64,000 nucleotides of DNA from Pseudobacter sp. (GTDB lineage Bacteria; Bacteroidota; Bacteroidia; Chitinophagales; Chitinophagaceae), in the NCBI GenBank assembly GCA_017849455.1, contig JAFIGX010000022.1, positions 310,001-374,000 on the forward strand, in the 5' to 3' direction. The translations under genes and the position numbers were made by a program. The number at the start of each line of letters is the position of its first letter. Positions within the stretch are counted from its first letter, which is position 1. This document shows, piece after piece, positions 27,001-35,146 of this stretch. The notes under the pieces are model-generated. The model was given only the letters and a program-made list of their open reading frames with translations. It searched no databases and was not told the origin of the DNA.

Positions 27001-27220
27001 GAATGGCATTGGCGGAAGGGACCTTGATGGAGAAATTTCCTTCCTTGTTCGTTTGTGCGGCCACGTTGGAACCTTTCACGGAAACAGTGGCGCCGAAGAC
27101 AGGTTGTTTGTCGGAACTGCTGGTAATTTTGCCGGTAACAATCGTTTGTGCAAAAACGATAGTGGCGAACAATAATAAACACGACGTCAGCCACAACCGT
27201 GCAGTTAGCTTTGAGGGCAT
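24023..27220 (-). CDS. SusC/RagA-family TonB-linked outer-membrane transporter, no STN domain
   Basis: This 1065-residue TonB-dependent channel has a signal peptide ending FAQ (about 25). A carboxypeptidase-regulatory-like beta domain follows (GKITSSSDKQPVFGATVSVKG), then the plug with LQGRAAGVTV, IRGFASFTGNEPLYIIDGVP and the SusC hallmark SASIYGSRASNGVIIVTTK, then a beta-barrel ending in the aromatic-terminated VGVNLNF. No STN signalling domain sits between signal peptide and plug, so it is unlikely to talk directly to a FecR anti-sigma factor. It is the first gene of the susC-susD-VCBS operon and is divergent from grpE. The start is the ATG at 27220. Confidence 0.95.
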   Translation of the reverse strand: MPSKLTARLWLTSCLLLFATIVFAQTIVTGKITSSSDKQPVFGATVSVKGSNVAAQTNKEGNFSIKVPSANAILIVTFIGFENTEFALNGRSTVDIELSERTTTLTDVVVTGYSSQAKKDITGSVTVVKVADLKSTPAANAETQLQGRAAGVTVVTSNQPGDGASVRIRGFASFTGNEPLYIIDGVPAGGLGFLSYNDIESMQVLKDAASASIYGSRASNGVIIVTTKRGKPGPVKVFYESYFGTQNPGKGFDLLNSQEYADLIWLASRNAGKTPPAAQYGNGATPVLPDYILPAGRKEGDPDVDPAKYKLNLDDIPNAYLIVKANKQGTDWYRELTRNAPMMSHNLTVSGANDKTRYMLGFNYFDQKGIVIENFFKRYAVRLNTEFNVKNTLRLGENLALLAMEDNRVLNNEEGSDIAFSYRSQPIIPVYDIKGNWAGSRGSGLGNSENPVARRTRAKNNRGHNYVVFGNLYAELDLFKNFTAKSSFGGFLHLNNYYFNDYPTYEDKENKVLDAVTEGNQKYTSWTWTNTVTYKNTFAGVHDVQVIVGTEAIEEKGRASEARRQGYFSNDLDFRTVSAGSGTQTANGAPIPESALFSVFGKIDYTFNNRYLASFTIRRDGSSRFGSDNRYGTFPAGSLGWRISEEHFMKPITWVTDLKLRVSYGLMGNQRINPTNQFTQFSPNNQSSYYDLAGTSNSSMQGFYLSFIGNKAGKWETNATANIGIDATLFNGKTEIILDLYHKKTTDLLYQAEQLGNSGTSAANNPPFFNVGAMKNTGIDLSVYQKAKFGGKDGVGLDATLTFTTYKNEVVKIAEGTKFFDVNVRDEQNRIGGAFVRNAVGHPISSFYGYKVIGLFQSAEDVAKSPAQTDAAPGRFKYLDADGNGVIDPEDRVFLGSPHPDFTTGLNLDFTWREFDLSLFLYGSFGRQAMNYVKWWTDFYPSFPGGKSKDALYNSWLPTRTNTNVPIAEDAAGFSTTGQINSYYLENASYVRLKNLAIGYTLPKKLLYRWKIDKLRFYVQATNLFTITKYKGLDPEIIGADQSFGVDVGIYPTVKNFIVGVNLNF

Positions 27221-27827
27221 AAAATTGAGTTTTGATGATGGTTGCGAAAATTGTGCGACAACTAAATTTAACGAAAAATTAAATAGTTGCCATAAAACCC
27301 GACAGGACTTTTTAAAAAAAATAGAAAGCTGACGATGAGAGGAATAGAAAATATGTAAAGTATGCTAAACTGGTATAAATATTTAGCAAAGTGCAATAGT
27401 TTACCCTTAGGAGTGAGCCCCTTCTTTGTACAGTGCCCGGATAGCAGCACTTGTAATGTACATTATTAAGAATAATTTTTCGCGCTTTTTGCTGCATGAG
27501 ATTTGCAATTTTTGCAAATTCTGTTAACCACGGAGGCGCAAAGATGATCCGCTGCTTTCCCGGGCCTCCGTGGTTAACAGGAACAGCGCATAATATTTTG
27601 ATCACTACCATTCTGACCTAACTAATTGGCTCCCTACGACATTTTGACCTGGCATCACCCACTGGCAAAGTAATTGCCCATTGGTGGTCGATGGGCTTTG
27701 ACCCATCAGAACGAAGCCGAAATCGCGTATTTTTACAGCTTTGGCGTGCCCCTTCTTCCTTTCACCGGGAAAGAGGACCGGGCACGGCCAATATTTCAGC
27801 ATACAGCGCTAACAAACAAGGAAACCT
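27221..27827. other. 607-bp divergent gap between susC and grpE with two palindromes
   Basis: The gap should contain the promoters of both the SusCD operon (leftward) and grpE-dnaJ (rightward). ATTTGCAA (27501-27508) and TTGCAAAT (27512-27519) make a perfect operator-like palindrome with a 3-base spacer. A 60-bp hairpin element follows at 27521-27580. I see no gene here. Confidence 0.45.
27521..27580. repeat. 60-bp hairpin element with 17-bp perfect arms, related to ACCACGAAGG repeats
   Basis: CTGTTAACCACGGAGGC (27521-27537) is the exact reverse complement of 27564-27580. The arm sequence TTAACCACGGAGGCGCAAAG resembles the ends of the 217-bp elements at 37849 and 40870 (TTTACCACGAAGGCACGAAGG), so this may be a minimal member of the same family. 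Confidence 0.65.
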
Positions 27828-28400
27828 ATGACAGAAAAAGAGCCTATCAATCCGGCCAATGGCACAAATGGCAACGATGCCTCCATGGACATCAATACAG
27901 ACGAGAGTATCAGCGGCAGCGCCCACCTGAAAGAGCCCCTGGTCAGCGAAGACGAGTTGGAAAAACTGAAATCCGAGGTCCAGGAACTGAAAGACAAATA
28001 CCTCAGGCAGGCCGCTGAATTCGATAATTTCAGAAGAAGGACCGCCAGGGAACGGATCGAACTGATCCAGACCGCCGGCAAAGACGTGATCACCTCCCTC
28101 CTGGATGTGCTCGACGACTGCGACCGGGCCGAAAAACAATGGCAGTCGGGCGCCGACCCCAAAGCCGTCAAGGAAGGCGTTCAGCTCGTTTTCACCAAGC
28201 TTCGCAATACCCTCCAGGCAAAAGGCCTCAAGCCCATGCAAAGCATCGGTACCGCCTTCGATCCCGATCATCATGAAGCTATCACAGAAATTCCCGCACC
28301 TACCGAAGATCTCAAAGGAAAAGTAGTGGATGAAGTGGTAAAAGGTTATTACCTCAACGATAAGATCATCAGGTTCGCCAAAGTAGTGGTGGGAAAGTAA
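27828..28400 (+). CDS. grpE: Nucleotide exchange factor GrpE
   Basis: This 190-residue cytosolic GrpE releases ADP from DnaK and so resets the Hsp70 cycle. An acidic, low-complexity N-terminus (1-40) is followed by the long dimerising coiled coil (about 44-85, with DEYLRQ-like KDKYLRQAAEFDNFRRR) and the C-terminal beta domain. The family signature region FDPDHHEAI ... KGYYLNDKIIRFAKVVVG is intact. dnaJ starts 35 bp downstream in the same direction, an operon commonly found; dnaK is not in the window. The start is the ATG at 27828. Confidence 0.95.
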   Translation: MTEKEPINPANGTNGNDASMDINTDESISGSAHLKEPLVSEDELEKLKSEVQELKDKYLRQAAEFDNFRRRTARERIELIQTAGKDVITSLLDVLDDCDRAEKQWQSGADPKAVKEGVQLVFTKLRNTLQAKGLKPMQSIGTAFDPDHHEAITEIPAPTEDLKGKVVDEVVKGYYLNDKIIRFAKVVVGK

Positions 28401-28435
28401 TTTTCACATAGCATAATAGCATATCAGTTCTTTTT

Positions 28436-29584
28436 ATGAAAAGAGATTATTATGAAATTCTGGGTATAGCGAAGGGCGCTTCACAGGATGAGATCAAAAA
28501 GGCTTACCGGAAAGTAGCCATGCAATACCACCCCGACCGGAACCCCGGCGATAAAGCGGCCGAAGAAAAATTCAAGGAAGCTGCAGAAGCGTATGAGGTG
28601 CTGAGCGATGCGGATAAACGCGCACAATACGACCGCTTCGGCCATGCAGGCGTAGGCGGCAATGGCCGCAATTATGGCGGCAGCCCCAATATGGACGATA
28701 TCTTCAGCCAGTTCGGCGATATTTTTGGGGACGACCTTTTTGGAAATATTTTTGGAGGAGGCCGGGGCCGCGGCGGACAAAGGGCCCGCGGCGTGCGTGG
28801 TTCCAATCTCCGCATCAAGCTCAAACTGAATTACGAAGAGATCGCCAAAGGCGTTACCAAGCAGATCAAGGTCAAGAAATATGTTCCCTGCGCCACCTGT
28901 GGAGGCAGCGGCGCCAAAGACAAGCACAGCGTTCAGACCTGCGGCACCTGCGGAGGCAGCGGCCAGGTACGAAAAGTGACCAACACTTTCCTCGGGCAGA
29001 TGCAAACAGTTACCACCTGCCCCACCTGTAACGGTGAAGGCACCACGATAACGGCCAAATGCGGCGCCTGTAAAGGAGAAGGGCGTACCTACGGTGAAGA
29101 GACCGTCACCATCGATATCCCGGCAGGCGTACAGGAAGGCATGCAGCTCAGCGTGAGCGGCAGAGGCAATGCCGGCGAACGTGGCGGCACTCCCGGCGAC
29201 CTTATCATCCTCATCGAAGAAGAACCACATAAGGAACTGCACCGCGATGGATTGAACGTGGCATACGAGCTACACCTCTCCTTCCCCGATGCCGCTTTCG
29301 GCATCAACGTGGAAGTGCCCACCATCGACGGCAGGGCCAAGATCAAGATCCCCGCCGGCACACAGAGCGGCAAGATTTTCCGGCTCAAAGGAAAAGGATT
29401 CCCGGCCGTGAATTCTTACGAGAAAGGCGATCAACTGATCTATGTGAATGTGTGGACTCCGCAGCATCTTACCGCAGAAGAGAAAGCCATGCTGGAGAAA
29501 CTGGGCCAATCCCCCAATTTCAAACCCCAGCCGGATAAATCGGATAAGAACTTTTTCGATAAAGTGAGAGAAATGTTTTCGTGA
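28436..29584 (+). CDS. dnaJ: Chaperone DnaJ
   Basis: This 382-residue type I J-protein delivers substrates to DnaK and stimulates its ATPase. The J domain (1-70) has HPD at 32-34. A Gly/Phe-rich linker (about 75-120, FGDIFGDDLFGNIFGGG) follows. Four zinc-binding CxxCxGxG motifs are visible: CATCGGSG, CGTCGGSG, CPTCNGEG and CGACKGEG. The C-terminal substrate domains contain GNAGERGGTPGDL and KIPAGTQSGKIFRLKGKG. Length and order are normal. It lies directly behind grpE. A long inverted repeat fills the convergent gap after its stop and may end transcription from both sides. Confidence 0.97.
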   Translation: MKRDYYEILGIAKGASQDEIKKAYRKVAMQYHPDRNPGDKAAEEKFKEAAEAYEVLSDADKRAQYDRFGHAGVGGNGRNYGGSPNMDDIFSQFGDIFGDDLFGNIFGGGRGRGGQRARGVRGSNLRIKLKLNYEEIAKGVTKQIKVKKYVPCATCGGSGAKDKHSVQTCGTCGGSGQVRKVTNTFLGQMQTVTTCPTCNGEGTTITAKCGACKGEGRTYGEETVTIDIPAGVQEGMQLSVSGRGNAGERGGTPGDLIILIEEEPHKELHRDGLNVAYELHLSFPDAAFGINVEVPTIDGRAKIKIPAGTQSGKIFRLKGKGFPAVNSYEKGDQLIYVNVWTPQHLTAEEKAMLEKLGQSPNFKPQPDKSDKNFFDKVREMFS

Positions 29585-29585
29585 A

Positions 29586-29702
29586 GGTTGATACGTTGAA
29601 AAGTTGATAGGTTGACAAGTTAACAGGTTGACAAGGGAGGTCTCTGAAGTTCTAAGATCTACTTATCTACTTATCAACCTATTAACTTGTCAACTTATCA
29701 AT
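29586..29702. repeat. Convergent-gap inverted repeat, GTTGACAAGTTGA type
   Basis: The left arm (about 29601-29634) and right arm (29670-29702) are reverse complements with only a few mismatches over about 30 bases. It lies exactly between the stop codons of dnaJ and the convergent vWA gene and belongs to the same family as the repeats at 4622 and 35143. Confidence 0.7.
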
Positions 29703-29703
29703 C

Positions 29704-31473
29704 TTATTCCTTTTCTCTCCTTTTCCTCCTATTCTTCCCATATATCTTCTTCGCCTTGCCGATCATATTGATGTATTCCTTCTGGATCGCATCATCGGGG
29801 CGGCAGGATTCACTGGCCATGATGATCGCATCATTCCAGGTGATAAACCGGGAAAACTTCGATCCTTTCAGCAGTGAAGCGAACATGGCCACGGAAGAAG
29901 CGAACCGGTAGCAGGGAGGCAGATCATTGAATTCGGTAAAGATGGCCGGGCATTTATAGCCTGTAGAGCGGTGTAAAGAATCATTGGGCAGGCGGTAGTT
30001 GACCGTAACAGTGGCCATCCCCTCTTTATCCTGCTGGAACAGGTTCTCCGGCGATGCATTCACCGGTTTGATCTCGAATAATACCAGCAGCGAATATCCA
30101 GGCCCTACCTCTCCTCCTTCCACTTCATTGAGCGAATCGGCCAGGGCTTTCAGTTTGTTGTCGAACCCGATCAACCTGTATTCCCGGACAACGGAAGGGT
30201 TGAACCTGATATTGAGGAAGGCATCGTCTGCCACTGTATACAAGGTTTGAGTGAGTTCTTTCACCAATACTTTTTCCGCTTCCTGCTCATTGTCGAGGTA
30301 CGCAAAATTCCCATTGCCTTTTTTTGCCAGCACTTCCAGTTTGGAATCTTTGTAATTACCCATACCCACTCCCAGGCAGGTGAGATAGATGCCCGATTCC
30401 TGGTGCAGGGTGATCAGCTTTTCCAATTCGGCCTCACTGGATTGCCCTACGTTGAAATCCCCGTCAGTGGCCAGGATCACCCGGTTGTTACCTCCCTTGA
30501 TGAACTGGCTTTTGGCCACCCGGTAGGCAGTGCGTATGCCCGATTCACCGGGCGTGGCGCCGCCGGGATACAGGTCTTCTATCGATTTGCGGATCTTTTC
30601 TTTTTCCTTTCCCGATGTGGGCGTCAGCCACACACCTACCGTACTCCCATATACGACGATCGATACCGTGTCCTTATCCCGAAGGTTATCGACCAGCAGT
30701 TTGAAGGAAGATTTCAATAATGGCAGGCGGTTGGGCATATCCATCGACCCTGAGATATCGATCAGGAACACGAGATTCGACGGAGGGATCCTGGAAGAAT
30801 CGATCCTCCTGGCGCACACATTCAGGAAGAGCATCCAGCTCTCGGCATTCCAGGGGCATTCCGACAGATAGGAATGAAAACCAAATATGCTATCAGGAGA
30901 TGATGGTGGCGTATAGTCGAAGTTGAAGTAATTGAGCAGTTCTTCTGTCCGCACCGCATCAGGTGGCACCGTGGTATTCATGTTCAGGAAACGCCGGATA
31001 TTGCTGTAGGCCGCTCTGTCGGTATGGATGGCAAAGCCTGTTTCGGGGTAGCGCCTGGCCTGCACGAATTCATTTTCTACCAGGGCGCTGTAGGTCTCTC
31101 CGCCGGTGGTCCATGCCTTGCGGTCTTCCGGCCTCAGGTCGCGGGTAAGAGACACCAGCCTGTTCCTTTGCAGGTTGGCGGAGGCATAGAGCATCTTCAG
31201 GGTAAAGCTGTGAAAGCGACCGGCATCGATGCGCACGGTGAGCGGCTGATAGCCGTCGAGATTGATGGTGAGCGAATCGGAAGTGATGGTACTGAGAATA
31301 CCGAATGTGCCGTTCACACCCGAATAATATACAAACCCGGTGGAATGAAGCCTGATCCGGGCATTGCTCAGGCTATTGTTCCTTTCATCCCTGATCTCGC
31401 CACGAAAGTAGAACTGGGCAGAGGAAGGCAGTGAGGACAATACAAAGGCAAGTATGGCTACGGCAAGTCTCAA
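29704..31473 (-). CDS. Secreted von Willebrand factor A protein, YfbK-like
   Basis: This 589-residue protein begins with TTG at 31473, the first start after an in-frame stop, giving the signal peptide MRLAVAILAF...SSAQ. A carboxypeptidase-regulatory-like beta domain (about 21-95) is followed by the vWA N-terminal region typical of YfbK proteins (AAYSNIRRFLN, PPDAVRTEELLNYFNFDY, about 154-187). The vWA domain has a complete metal site, DISGSM (Asp239, Ser241, Ser243), and the DUF3520-like C-terminal third is rich in beta structure. It is probably periplasmic or surface-exposed and binds a partner through the metal site; the partner is unknown. It is the last gene of a leftward block and converges on dnaJ. 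CACTTGCAAGTG (31511-31522), a perfect palindrome, lies 38 bp upstream. Confidence 0.83.
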   Translation of the reverse strand: MRLAVAILAFVLSSLPSSAQFYFRGEIRDERNNSLSNARIRLHSTGFVYYSGVNGTFGILSTITSDSLTINLDGYQPLTVRIDAGRFHSFTLKMLYASANLQRNRLVSLTRDLRPEDRKAWTTGGETYSALVENEFVQARRYPETGFAIHTDRAAYSNIRRFLNMNTTVPPDAVRTEELLNYFNFDYTPPSSPDSIFGFHSYLSECPWNAESWMLFLNVCARRIDSSRIPPSNLVFLIDISGSMDMPNRLPLLKSSFKLLVDNLRDKDTVSIVVYGSTVGVWLTPTSGKEKEKIRKSIEDLYPGGATPGESGIRTAYRVAKSQFIKGGNNRVILATDGDFNVGQSSEAELEKLITLHQESGIYLTCLGVGMGNYKDSKLEVLAKKGNGNFAYLDNEQEAEKVLVKELTQTLYTVADDAFLNIRFNPSVVREYRLIGFDNKLKALADSLNEVEGGEVGPGYSLLVLFEIKPVNASPENLFQQDKEGMATVTVNYRLPNDSLHRSTGYKCPAIFTEFNDLPPCYRFASSVAMFASLLKGSKFSRFITWNDAIIMASESCRPDDAIQKEYINMIGKAKKIYGKNRRKRREKE

Positions 31474-31539
31474 CCGGTCATTTTACGTGAAAAATACCAG
31501 ATTCTTTCTGCACTTGCAAGTGTACGGGAAGGTTATTGA

Positions 31540-32076
31540 CTATTCCGTTAGTTTGTATATCTCCGGGATATTGCGGCCCAACCCATCATAATCAAGCCCA
31601 TAACCAACGACGAATTTGTTGGGAATAGAAAAACCAAGGTAATCAATGGGGATCGGAAATACAGTGGCTTCCGGTTTGTGCAGGAGCGCCACGATCTTCA
31701 GACTGGCAGGCTGCTGGTGTTGCAATTGAGGAAGGAATTCCGAGAGTGTTTTGCCGGTGTCGACTATGTCTTCAACGATCACTACTTCCCTTCCGAAGAT
31801 GTCCATATCGAGCCCGATGGCTGTAATTACCTGGCCGGTAGACCGGGTCCCTTTGTAGGAAGCCAGCTTGATGAAACAAATTTCCACTTCGATGCTCAGC
31901 TCTTTGAACAGGTCGGCCGCGAAGATGAAAGAACCGTTGAGGATAGCGATGAACACGGGCTTCTTCCCTGCATAATCTTTATTCAACTGGGCCGCGATCG
32001 CTTTGATACGGGTCTGGATCATCTCGGCAGTCAGGTATGGCTCAAATTTTTTGTCGTGCACTCGAACGATGCGCAT
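31540..32076 (-). CDS. hpt: Hypoxanthine phosphoribosyltransferase
   Basis: This 178-residue purine-salvage enzyme joins hypoxanthine or guanine to PRPP, giving IMP or GMP. The type I PRPP-binding signature VVIVEDIVDTGKTL (about 97-110), the pyrophosphate loop LNGSFIFAADL (about 46-56) and SYKGTRSTG (flexible catalytic loop) are clear. Length is normal for bacterial Hpt. It begins 3 bp after the LysM glucosaminidase stop, so the two are likely translated together. The start is the ATG at 32076. Confidence 0.94.
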   Translation of the reverse strand: MRIVRVHDKKFEPYLTAEMIQTRIKAIAAQLNKDYAGKKPVFIAILNGSFIFAADLFKELSIEVEICFIKLASYKGTRSTGQVITAIGLDMDIFGREVVIVEDIVDTGKTLSEFLPQLQHQQPASLKIVALLHKPEATVFPIPIDYLGFSIPNKFVVGYGLDYDGLGRNIPEIYKLTE

Positions 32077-32079
32077 AGC

Positions 32080-33312
32080 TCAGTTTTTGTAGATGATCAA
32101 GTCCTGCCCGATCTTCAGCTCATACCCTTCCAGCTTATTCCATTCACGGACCTGCTCCACCGTAACGCCATATTTTTTGGCGATACTGTACAAGGTTTCT
32201 TTGGTCTGCACCCTGTGCATGTTGGCAGAGCTGAATGCCGGCCTTACATCGGTGCTGGTCTTCACCTGCATAAGCGCTACCTCTTCCACCAGCCTGGGGC
32301 CTGCAGGCGCTTTCGTATGGAGGTATAATTTTTCTCCCGGCGCCGGCTGGCCTTCTTCTTTCAGGTGATTGTATTCGAGCAATGATTCAAGACGGATGGC
32401 TTCAGCCTGGCAGATATCATACAATGATTCACCCGGCTGAACGGTATGGAACTCATTTGCCCCTGTTTTCCTTTTGCGCTGGAGAAAGACCAGTTGATCT
32501 TCCGTCAGCACATCTTCCTTGTTCATATCGTTGAAGTCGAGCAGCCTTCTCAGGGATATATCATATTGCCGGGCGATGGCCAGCAGGGAAGTGCCTGCCT
32601 TTGCAAAGATCACGCGGGTATTATGAATGGTGAATTCGCCTTCGGGATATTGTACAGCAGGTGCAGGAGGCACAACGGTTGTAATGGTTTCCGTTGCCTG
32701 AACCGGCTGCTGCGAAGGGCCTGCCGAAGCAATGGAAGTTTCCATGCCTTGCCGGGAGATACGGGCAGCAACCATGTCTTCAGGTGGGGCTAATTTTCCC
32801 AATGCGATCAGCGTATATTGCTGCAGGTTATAATCGTCGATCAGTTTGATGAGTATCTGCGAATACTTGTTATTGGTAGCATAGCCCGCTTTCTTGAGGC
32901 CATAGGCCCAACCTTTGTAATCGGTAGGATCGAGATCGAAAAGAAAAGAATAGCGGGGGCTTCCTTTCAGGAAATTGGAATGGTCCATGTACGAATCTGT
33001 CGGGTTCAAATAACTGCGGAAGCATTCCCCGCGGGCATCATCATCATGGTATACTTTATCGCCTGTCCATGTCTGTTTGCATTTGATGCCGAAATGGTTA
33101 TTCGATCTGAGCACCAGGTCGCTCTTGCCGGCCATGGTCTCATGGATACCTTGCGCCAGTTTGATCGCTGCTGGTACGCCGGTGCGCAGTTCTTCCTGGA
33201 TAGCCAGTTCACGGTACATATTGATATAGCTGACGACATCCTCATTCCTTTGAGCCCTTAGCCACAACGATGCCATCAACGGCAATACGATCAGTAAACG
33301 TTTTAAATGCAT
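32080..33312 (-). CDS. Glucosaminidase (GH73) with three LysM domains
   Basis: This 410-residue exported peptidoglycan hydrolase has a signal peptide ending LRAQ (about 21). The GH73-type N-acetylglucosaminidase domain (about 28-170) contains VPAAIKLAQGIHETMAGKSDL, with the likely catalytic Glu in GIHETMAG, then NNHFGIKCK and the YATNNKYSQILIKLI helix. Three LysM modules follow: one degenerate (AGTSLLAIARQYDISLRRLLDFN), then PGESLYDICQAEAIRLESLLEYN and KETLYSIAKKYGVTVEQVREWN, which hold the enzyme on glycan strands. It cuts between GlcNAc and MurNAc and probably helps in daughter-cell separation or wall turnover. It lies 7 bp behind the O-methyltransferase gene and 3 bp before hpt. Confidence 0.9.
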   Translation of the reverse strand: MHLKRLLIVLPLMASLWLRAQRNEDVVSYINMYRELAIQEELRTGVPAAIKLAQGIHETMAGKSDLVLRSNNHFGIKCKQTWTGDKVYHDDDARGECFRSYLNPTDSYMDHSNFLKGSPRYSFLFDLDPTDYKGWAYGLKKAGYATNNKYSQILIKLIDDYNLQQYTLIALGKLAPPEDMVAARISRQGMETSIASAGPSQQPVQATETITTVVPPAPAVQYPEGEFTIHNTRVIFAKAGTSLLAIARQYDISLRRLLDFNDMNKEDVLTEDQLVFLQRKRKTGANEFHTVQPGESLYDICQAEAIRLESLLEYNHLKEEGQPAPGEKLYLHTKAPAGPRLVEEVALMQVKTSTDVRPAFSSANMHRVQTKETLYSIAKKYGVTVEQVREWNKLEGYELKIGQDLIIYKN

Positions 33313-33319
33313 GCCTTCT

Positions 33320-33958
33320 TTATTTTTTTCGGATCAGTAGTAAGCCATCGCGAATGGTGAGCAATACCTGCTCTACGCGGTCATCGTTCCGCACCATTTC
33401 ATTGAATGCCTGGATCGCCAGGGCATTTTTCCCGCTAACCGGTTGTTCCAGTACCTGGCCGTGGAAAAGTACATTATCGGCCAGGATCACACCGCCTGAG
33501 CGAACTGCAGGCAATACCATATTATAATAGTCGATGTAACCGGTCTTATCGGCGTCGATGAATACCAGGTCCCAGGTTTCCCGAAGGGCTGGTAACAGGC
33601 TCAACGCATTTCCCACGTGCAAAATTATCTTTTCAGCGGCATTTGACCTATCAAAATTTGCCCGGGCCACGGCTGCATCGGATTCCCGCAGTTCGATCGT
33701 GTGCAATTGGCCATCTTTTAACAAGCCCTTAGCAAGACAAAGGGCGCTATAACCGGTAAATGTGCCGATCTCCAGGATGCGCCGCGGCTGCAGGAGGCGG
33801 CTGATCATTTCCAGGAATTTGCCCTGCACATGGCCGCTCAGCATGTGGGGCTGGGCGTGATGGGCATAGGTTTCGGCGGCGACCTGTTTCAGCAGTTCAT
33901 CTTCCGGGGAAGTGAACTGGTCGGCATAGGCTTGAACGATATCGGCAATTGGTTCCAT
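33320..33958 (-). CDS. Class I SAM-dependent O-methyltransferase, COMT-like
   Basis: This 212-residue enzyme is of the catechol-O-methyltransferase-like family. The SAM motif ILEIGTFTGYSALCLAKGL (about 61-79), the acidic ribose-binding residue in LHTIELRE, motif LVFIDADKTGYIDYYN with the metal-binding Asp pair, and GGVILADNVLFHG are present. These methylate a hydroxyl on small aromatic acceptors, with a divalent metal holding the substrate. Length is typical. It is the first gene of a leftward run (with the LysM glucosaminidase, hpt and vWA genes) and is divergent from the CDF transporter. The natural substrate is unknown. Confidence 0.9.
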   Translation of the reverse strand: MEPIADIVQAYADQFTSPEDELLKQVAAETYAHHAQPHMLSGHVQGKFLEMISRLLQPRRILEIGTFTGYSALCLAKGLLKDGQLHTIELRESDAAVARANFDRSNAAEKIILHVGNALSLLPALRETWDLVFIDADKTGYIDYYNMVLPAVRSGGVILADNVLFHGQVLEQPVSGKNALAIQAFNEMVRNDDRVEQVLLTIRDGLLLIRKK

Positions 33959-34138
33959 TTGTCTGAACCTGGATTTTTATGATTTGATGGATTTGGAGGA
34001 AAGGTCGTTGATATTCAGAAATGTTCCTGGATCTGATTTGAACTTAAAGGTAATCCATTCTTTTGTTTCAGGGGAGTAATGCACCTTCGATGAATTATCC
34101 TCTTAATCTATCGAATCCAATAAATCATGGTTCAGATG

Positions 34139-34146
34139 TATCTTTG
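34139..34146 (+). promoter_or_regulatory. -7 promoter box inside the 5' frame of the CDF gene
   Basis: TATCTTTG matches TAnnTTTG. It lies downstream of the first in-frame ATG (34127), so if it is used, that ATG is not in the message and the start moves to the TTG at 34163. Confidence 0.4.
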
Positions 34147-34162
34147 CCGCAAATCGCCTGCA

Positions 34163-35146
34163 TTGAATACCGGCCATGAAAATCTGCGTATACAGAAATG
34201 GGTGGTCACCGTTGCTGTTACGCTCTTTATTATCAAGATCGTTGCCTTTTTTCTCACCCGCTCCGTGGCTATCCTTACAGATGCACTGGAGAGCACGGTG
34301 AATGTGATCGCAGGCTTTATCGGCCTGTACAGTTTATTCGTTGCCGCCAAGCCCCGCGATGAAGACCACCCTTACGGTCATGGCAAAGCGGAGTTCCTCT
34401 CTGCTGCCGTGGAAGGCACACTTATCCTGATCGCCGGCCTGATCATCATCTATGAATCGATCACGAATTTCATCCATCCCCATGCTTTACAAAAACTGGA
34501 CTACGGTATTCTCCTGGTGGCCATTACTGCCGTGATCAATTTCGTGGTGGGGGCCATCAGTATCAGGAAGGGAAAGAAGAACAATTCACTGGCCCTGATA
34601 GCCAGCGGCAAGCACCTGCAATCCGATACCTGGTCGACCCTGGGCATCATTGCCGGATTGGCACTGATCTATTTTACCGGCATTACCATGCTCGACAGCG
34701 TCGTGGCCATCATCTTCGCTTTCATCATCATGTTCACCGGCTACAAGATCCTGCGCAGTTCGGTAGCAGGCATCATGGATGAGGCCGATAAGGAGCTGTT
34801 ATTGAAAATGGTGGAAGTGCTCAATGCCAACCGGCGGGAGAACTGGATCGACCTGCATAATCTCCGGGTGATCAAATATGGCGGGCAGTTGCATGTGGAT
34901 TGCCATCTTACCGTGCCCTGGTATTTCAATGTGCGTGAAGCGCACGATGAGATCGATGAGCTGTCGGGCCTCATCAGGAGAGAATTCGGCAATACCCTCG
35001 AACTGTTCGTGCATTCGGATGGATGTATGGACTTTTCCTGCCCTATTTGCACCAAGTCGGACTGCCCAGTGCGACAAAAAGCATTTGAAAAGCGCATCCC
35101 GTGGACACTGCAGAATATCATATCGGACAAGAAGCATCGTTTGTAG
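34163..35146 (+). CDS. Cation diffusion facilitator family metal transporter
   Basis: This inner-membrane CDF antiporter exports divalent metals (Zn, Fe, Mn or Co) against protons. About five to six membrane helices are visible; SVAILTDALESTVNVIAG holds the Asp of the helix-II metal site, and DEDHPYGHGKAEFL carries the conserved HPxGHG loop. SDTWSTLGIIAGLALIY holds the helix-V site and STW replaces the usual HxxD spacing. A cytoplasmic ferredoxin-like tail follows. It ends in an unusual Cys-rich segment, DFSCPICTKSDCP (four Cys), which may bind metal. I chose the TTG at 34163 because a -7 box overlaps the earlier ATG at 34127 (which would give 339 residues); this choice is uncertain. Confidence 0.85.
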   Translation: MNTGHENLRIQKWVVTVAVTLFIIKIVAFFLTRSVAILTDALESTVNVIAGFIGLYSLFVAAKPRDEDHPYGHGKAEFLSAAVEGTLILIAGLIIIYESITNFIHPHALQKLDYGILLVAITAVINFVVGAISIRKGKKNNSLALIASGKHLQSDTWSTLGIIAGLALIYFTGITMLDSVVAIIFAFIIMFTGYKILRSSVAGIMDEADKELLLKMVEVLNANRRENWIDLHNLRVIKYGGQLHVDCHLTVPWYFNVREAHDEIDELSGLIRREFGNTLELFVHSDGCMDFSCPICTKSDCPVRQKAFEKRIPWTLQNIISDKKHRL

